From positions 1 to 33,889 of the forward strand of contig JAODMO010000031.1 of assembly GCA_025464995.1 (NCBI GenBank): DNA of 33,889 bases, written 5' to 3'. The DNA comes from Microbacteriaceae bacterium (GTDB lineage Bacteria > Actinomycetota > Actinomycetes > Actinomycetales > Microbacteriaceae). Positions 30,457 to 33,889 of the stretch are shown here, piece after piece. The position numbers and the translations under genes were made by a program. Below the pieces are notes generated by a model, which worked only from the letters and a program-made list of their open reading frames with translations, was not told the origin of the DNA and searched no databases. The stretch's first letter is position 1. Each line of letters begins with the position of its first letter.

Positions 30457-33400
30457 TTGGCTGCTGCGCGCAACGCGTCCACCAAAAAGTCCACTAAGAA
30501 CGGCCGCACCGCATCGCGGGTGTCGTTCGCAAAGATTACAGACACACTGACTGTTCCCGATCTGCTGGCATTGCAGACCGAGAGCTTCGACTGGCTCGTC
30601 GGAAACGACATCTGGAAGAAGCGCGTCGAGGAAGGTCTGGCCCAGGGCCGCACCGACCTGCCGACGCGCAGTGGTCTCGATGAGATCTTCGAAGAGATCT
30701 CTCCGATCGAAGACCTCGGTGAGACGATGCAACTGTCGTTCACCGGTCCTGAGCTCGAAGAGCCCAAGTACACGATCGACGAGTGCAAGGAGCGCGGCAA
30801 GACCTACGCCGCTCCGCTCTACGTCAACGCTGAGTTCATGAACCACCTCACCGGTGAGATCAAGACCCAGACGGTGTTCATGGGCGACTTCCCCTTGATG
30901 ACCATCAAGGGAACGTTCATCATCAACGGCACCGAGCGCGTCGTCGTCTCCCAGCTCGTCCGTTCACCCGGCGTCTACTTCGACCGCACCCCCGAGAAGC
31001 TGTCCGACAAGGACATCTACTCGGCTCGCATCATCCCGAGCCGCGGTGCATGGCTCGAGTTCGAGATCGACAAGCGCGATCAGGTCGGCGTGCGCATCGA
31101 CCGCAAGCGCAAGCAGAGTGTCACCGTGTTCCTTAAGGCGCTCGGCCTGACGAGCGAGCAGATCCTCGAGGAGTTCAAGGGATTCCCGTCCATCGAGCTC
31201 ACCCTCGAGAAGGACAACATCCTCACCAAGGAAGAAGCCCTCAAGGACATCTACCGCAAGCTCCGTCCGGGCGAGCAGGTTGCCGCCGAGGCCGCCCGCG
31301 CGCTCCTCGACAACTTCTACTTCAACTCGAAGCGGTATGACCTCGCAAAGGTGGGTCGTTACAAGATCAACCGCAAGCTCGGCATCGATGCGCCGCTGTC
31401 AGACTCCGTGCTGAGCCTCGAGGACATTCTCGCAACGATCAAGTACCTCGTCTCGCTGCACGACGAGACCGCCCCCAACGTCACGGTGCACGACAACAGC
31501 CTGTCGACCGTCAAGGGTGTTCGCGACGGCAAGAAGGTCGACGTGCGCCTCGACGTCGACGACATCGACCACTTCGGCAACCGTCGCATCCGCGCGGTCG
31601 GCGAGCTCATCCAGAACCAGGTGCGCACCGGTCTCTCCCGCATGGAGCGTGTCGTCCGCGAACGCATGACCACGCAGGACATCGAAGCGATCACCCCGCA
31701 GACCCTGATCAACGTGCGCCCCGTCGTCGCCGCGATCAAAGAGTTCTTCGGCACGTCGCAGCTCTCGCAGTTCATGGACCAGAACAACCCGCTCGCGGGT
31801 CTCACCCACAAGCGCCGTCTCTCGGCGCTCGGCCCGGGTGGTCTGTCTCGTGAGCGTGCAGGCGTCGAGGTTCGAGACGTCCACCCCTCGCACTACGGCC
31901 GCATGTGCCCGATCGAGACCCCGGAAGGCCCGAACATCGGCCTGATCGGTTCGCTCGCGTCGTTCGCACGCATCAACGCGTTCGGCTTCATCGAGACGCC
32001 GTACCGTCGAGTCGTCAATGGCAAGGTCACGACCACCATCGACTACCTGACCGCGAGCGAGGAAGACGACTACGTCGTCGCCCAGGCAAACGCGCCGCTC
32101 ACGGCCGACGCCCACTTCGCCGACCCTCGCGTGCTCGCACGTAAGAAGGGTGGAGAGGTCGACCTCATCCCCGTCGAGACCATCGGCTACATGGATGTCT
32201 CGCCTCGCCAGATGGTGTCCGTCGCCACCTCGCTCATCCCGTTCCTCGAGCACGACGATGCAAACCGCGCCCTCATGGGTGCGAACATGCAGCGCCAGGC
32301 CGTCCCGCTGCTGCGCAGCGAGTCGCCGCTCGTCGGAACCGGTATGGAGGGCTATGCGGCCATCGACGCCGGCGACGTGCTCACCAACGAGTCGGCCGGT
32401 GTCGTCTCCGAGGTCTCGGCCGACGTCGTCACCGTGCAGCTCGACGAGGGCGGAACGAAGGACTACTACCTCCGCAAGTTCGACCGCTCGAACCAGGGCA
32501 CGAGTTACAACCACCGTGTCATCGTCAACGCGGGCGACCGCGTCGAGGTCGGCGAGGTGCTCGCAGACGGCCCCGCCACCGAGAACGGCGAGCTCGCGCT
32601 CGGCAAGAACCTCCTCGTGGCGTTCATGCCGTGGGAGGGTCACAACTTCGAAGACGCGATCATCCTGAGCCAGAACCTGGTGAAGGACGACGTGCTCTCC
32701 TCGATTCACATCGAAGAGTACGAAGTGGATGCCCGCGACACGAAGCTCGGCAAGGAAGAGATCACCCGCGACCTCCCGAACGTCAGCCCGGAACTGCTGG
32801 CCGACCTCGACGAGCGTGGAATCATCCGTATCGGTGCAGAGGTTCGCCCCGGCGACATCCTCGTCGGAAAGGTCACGCCGAAGGGCGAGACCGAGCTCTC
32901 CGCCGAGGAACGCCTGCTTCGCGCGATCTTCAACGAGAAGAGCCGCGAGGTGCGCGACACCTCGCTCAAGGTGCCGCACGGTGAGCAGGGAACGATCATC
33001 GCCGTCAAGGAGTTCTCCGCGGAGAACGACGACGAGCTCGGCTCCGGTGTCAACCAGCGCGTCGTGGTCTACATCGCCCAGAAGCGCAAGATCACCGCGG
33101 GTGACAAGCTCGCCGGCCGTCACGGCAACAAGGGTGTCATCTCGAAGATCCTCCCGGTCGAGGACATGCCGTTCCTCGCCGATGGAACTCCGGTCGACAT
33201 CATCCTGAACCCGCTGGGCATCCCCGGACGAATGAACTTCGGCCAGGTGCTCGAGACCCACCTCGGGTGGATCGCGAAGCAGGGCTGGGACATCGACGGC
33301 AAGCCGAAGTGGGCGGAGAAGATCTCCGAGGAGGCACGCAGTGCCGCTCCCGGAACCAAGGTCGCGACCCCCGTGTTCGACGGTGCTCTCGAAGCCGAGA

Positions 33401-33889
33401 TCGAGGGGCTCCTCGACTCCACCACGCTCACGCGCGATGGCGAGCGTCTCATCGACTCGAGCGGCAAGACCCGCCTGTTCGACGGCCGCTCCGGCGAGCC
33501 GTTCCCGCAGCCGGTCTCCGTCGGGTACATGTACATCCTCAAGCTGCACCACCTTGTCGACGACAAGATCCACGCACGCTCGACGGGTCCGTACTCGATG
33601 ATCACGCAGCAGCCGCTGGGTGGTAAGGCGCAGTTCGGTGGACAGCGTTTCGGTGAGATGGAAGTGTGGGCCCTCGAGGCCTATGGAGCCGCGTACGCGC
33701 TCCAGGAACTTCTCACCATCAAGTCCGACGACATCCTCGGCCGCGTGAAGGTGTACGAGGCCATCGTCAAGGGTGAGAACATCCAGGAGCCCGGTATCCC
33801 CGAGTCCTTCAAGGTTCTGATCAAGGAAATGCAGTCCCTCTGCCTGAACGTGGAAGTGCTGTCTGCCGACGGCACCGCGGTCAGCCTCA
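30457..33889 (+). CDS. rpoB: RNA polymerase beta subunit (partial, runs out of the window)
   Basis: The beta subunit of RNA polymerase, catalytic core of transcription and the rifampicin target. A TTG start at 30457 is supported by GGAGGT (30444-30449) seven bases upstream, and the product reads [10 protein letters not shown] then [19 protein letters not shown]. 1144 codons are present; about 30 residues are missing at the right edge by comparison with mycobacterial RpoB. The rifampicin-resistance region [20 protein letters not shown] continues into [13 protein letters not shown], with Asp441, His451 and Ser456 all of the susceptible type (Mtb 435, 445, 450). The ACTIVE-site segments [15 protein letters not shown] and the [19 protein letters not shown] block are intact. 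It is not preceded by rplL here; rpoC would follow beyond the window. Confidence 0.98.
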   Translation, partial: MAAARNASTKKSTKNGRTASRVSFAKITDTLTVPDLLALQTESFDWLVGNDIWKKRVEEGLAQGRTDLPTRSGLDEIFEEISPIEDLGETMQLSFTGPELEEPKYTIDECKERGKTYAAPLYVNAEFMNHLTGEIKTQTVFMGDFPLMTIKGTFIINGTERVVVSQLVRSPGVYFDRTPEKLSDKDIYSARIIPSRGAWLEFEIDKRDQVGVRIDRKRKQSVTVFLKALGLTSEQILEEFKGFPSIELTLEKDNILTKEEALKDIYRKLRPGEQVAAEAARALLDNFYFNSKRYDLAKVGRYKINRKLGIDAPLSDSVLSLEDILATIKYLVSLHDETAPNVTVHDNSLSTVKGVRDGKKVDVRLDVDDIDHFGNRRIRAVGELIQNQVRTGLSRMERVVRERMTTQDIEAITPQTLINVRPVVAAIKEFFGTSQLSQFMDQNNPLAGLTHKRRLSALGPGGLSRERAGVEVRDVHPSHYGRMCPIETPEGPNIGLIGSLASFARINAFGFIETPYRRVVNGKVTTTIDYLTASEEDDYVVAQANAPLTADAHFADPRVLARKKGGEVDLIPVETIGYMDVSPRQMVSVATSLIPFLEHDDANRALMGANMQRQAVPLLRSESPLVGTGMEGYAAIDAGDVLTNESAGVVSEVSADVVTVQLDEGGTKDYYLRKFDRSNQGTSYNHRVIVNAGDRVEVGEVLADGPATENGELALGKNLLVAFMPWEGHNFEDAIILSQNLVKDDVLSSIHIEEYEVDARDTKLGKEEITRDLPNVSPELLADLDERGIIRIGAEVRPGDILVGKVTPKGETELSAEERLLRAIFNEKSREVRDTSLKVPHGEQGTIIAVKEFSAENDDELGSGVNQRVVVYIAQKRKITAGDKLAGRHGNKGVISKILPVEDMPFLADGTPVDIILNPLGIPGRMNFGQVLETHLGWIAKQGWDIDGKPKWAEKISEEARSAAPGTKVATPVFDGALEAEIEGLLDSTTLTRDGERLIDSSGKTRLFDGRSGEPFPQPVSVGYMYILKLHHLVDDKIHARSTGPYSMITQQPLGGKAQFGGQRFGEMEVWALEAYGAAYALQELLTIKSDDILGRVKVYEAIVKGENIQEPGIPESFKVLIKEMQSLCLNVEVLSADGTAVSL

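Noticed and set aside
31399..33573. Long open frame (about 720 codons) on the minus strand opposite rpoB.
   Set aside because: Shadow of rpoB; the plus strand is unmistakable RpoB and the antisense product has biased composition with no motifs.
1..33889. Search for CRISPR arrays, tRNA and rRNA genes, insertion sequences, prophage and defence or toxin-antitoxin genes.
   Set aside because: No regularly spaced repeats, cloverleaf-like sequences, transposase or integrase motifs or known defence domains were recognised by eye on either strand.

Overview
The window is chromosomal DNA from a high-GC Gram-positive bacterium, almost certainly an actinobacterium and most likely of the family Microbacteriaceae. 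The assignment rests on an actinobacterial-type rpoB, a carD regulator, an lhr-nei2 helicase/glycosylase pair, a GC-rich codon bias, many genes that look leaderless, and protein families common in that group (DUF1684, DUF427, CGNR, DUF4916-like NUDIX). No rRNA, tRNA, CRISPR array, prophage, transposase or toxin-antitoxin locus was recognised. The species cannot be named from this sequence.

Layout. (1) 1-6.1 kb: end of a membrane protein, the Na+/H+ antiporter NhaA, a PAP2 phosphatase, a decayed alpha/beta hydrolase, a membrane-anchored or exported CHAP cell-wall hydrolase behind a structured leader, fragments of a dead ABC ATPase, and a SulP anion transporter. (2) 6.2-13.6 kb: a HAD phosphatase/DUF72 pair, then an amino-acid transport block with an AnsP-type permease, a LysG/ArgP regulator divergent from the LysE exporter, and a RhtA-like exporter; a broken GNAT gene lies between ansP and lysG. 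A small membrane protein and a carboxylesterase follow. (3) 13.6-20.6 kb: CarD, a 64-bp palindrome, then nei2 and the 1579-residue Lhr helicase, whose stop and start codons overlap by one base. lhr carries two inverted copies of a 70-bp repeat inside its reading frame. (4) 20.7-26.7 kb: a NUDIX-like gene, a second broken GNAT gene, a DEAD-box helicase, DUF1684, two SRPBCC-type proteins, DUF427, and a CGNR regulator divergent from an AHSA1-type gene across a perfect operator-like palindrome, then SprT. (5) 26.7-33.9 kb: a TPR-like protein, a sugar-dehydrogenase lipoprotein, a spermidine-synthase-like protein and a NadR-type kinase, all leftward, then rpoB reading rightward out of the window.

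Functionally this is ordinary chromosomal core and shell content: transport and pH/ion balance, amino-acid export, RNA and DNA maintenance, and transcription (CarD acts directly on the RNA polymerase beta subunit encoded at the right end). No multi-gene defence, biosynthetic or mobile system was found. The most interesting signals are non-coding or sub-genic: the paired REP-like repeat in lhr, the 64-bp palindrome, the divergent leaderless promoter inside an inverted repeat at 25713-25733, a palindrome over the HAD promoter, and a window-wide pattern in which a -10 hexamer ends 6-7 bases before the start codon. All repeat and motif counts were made by eye.
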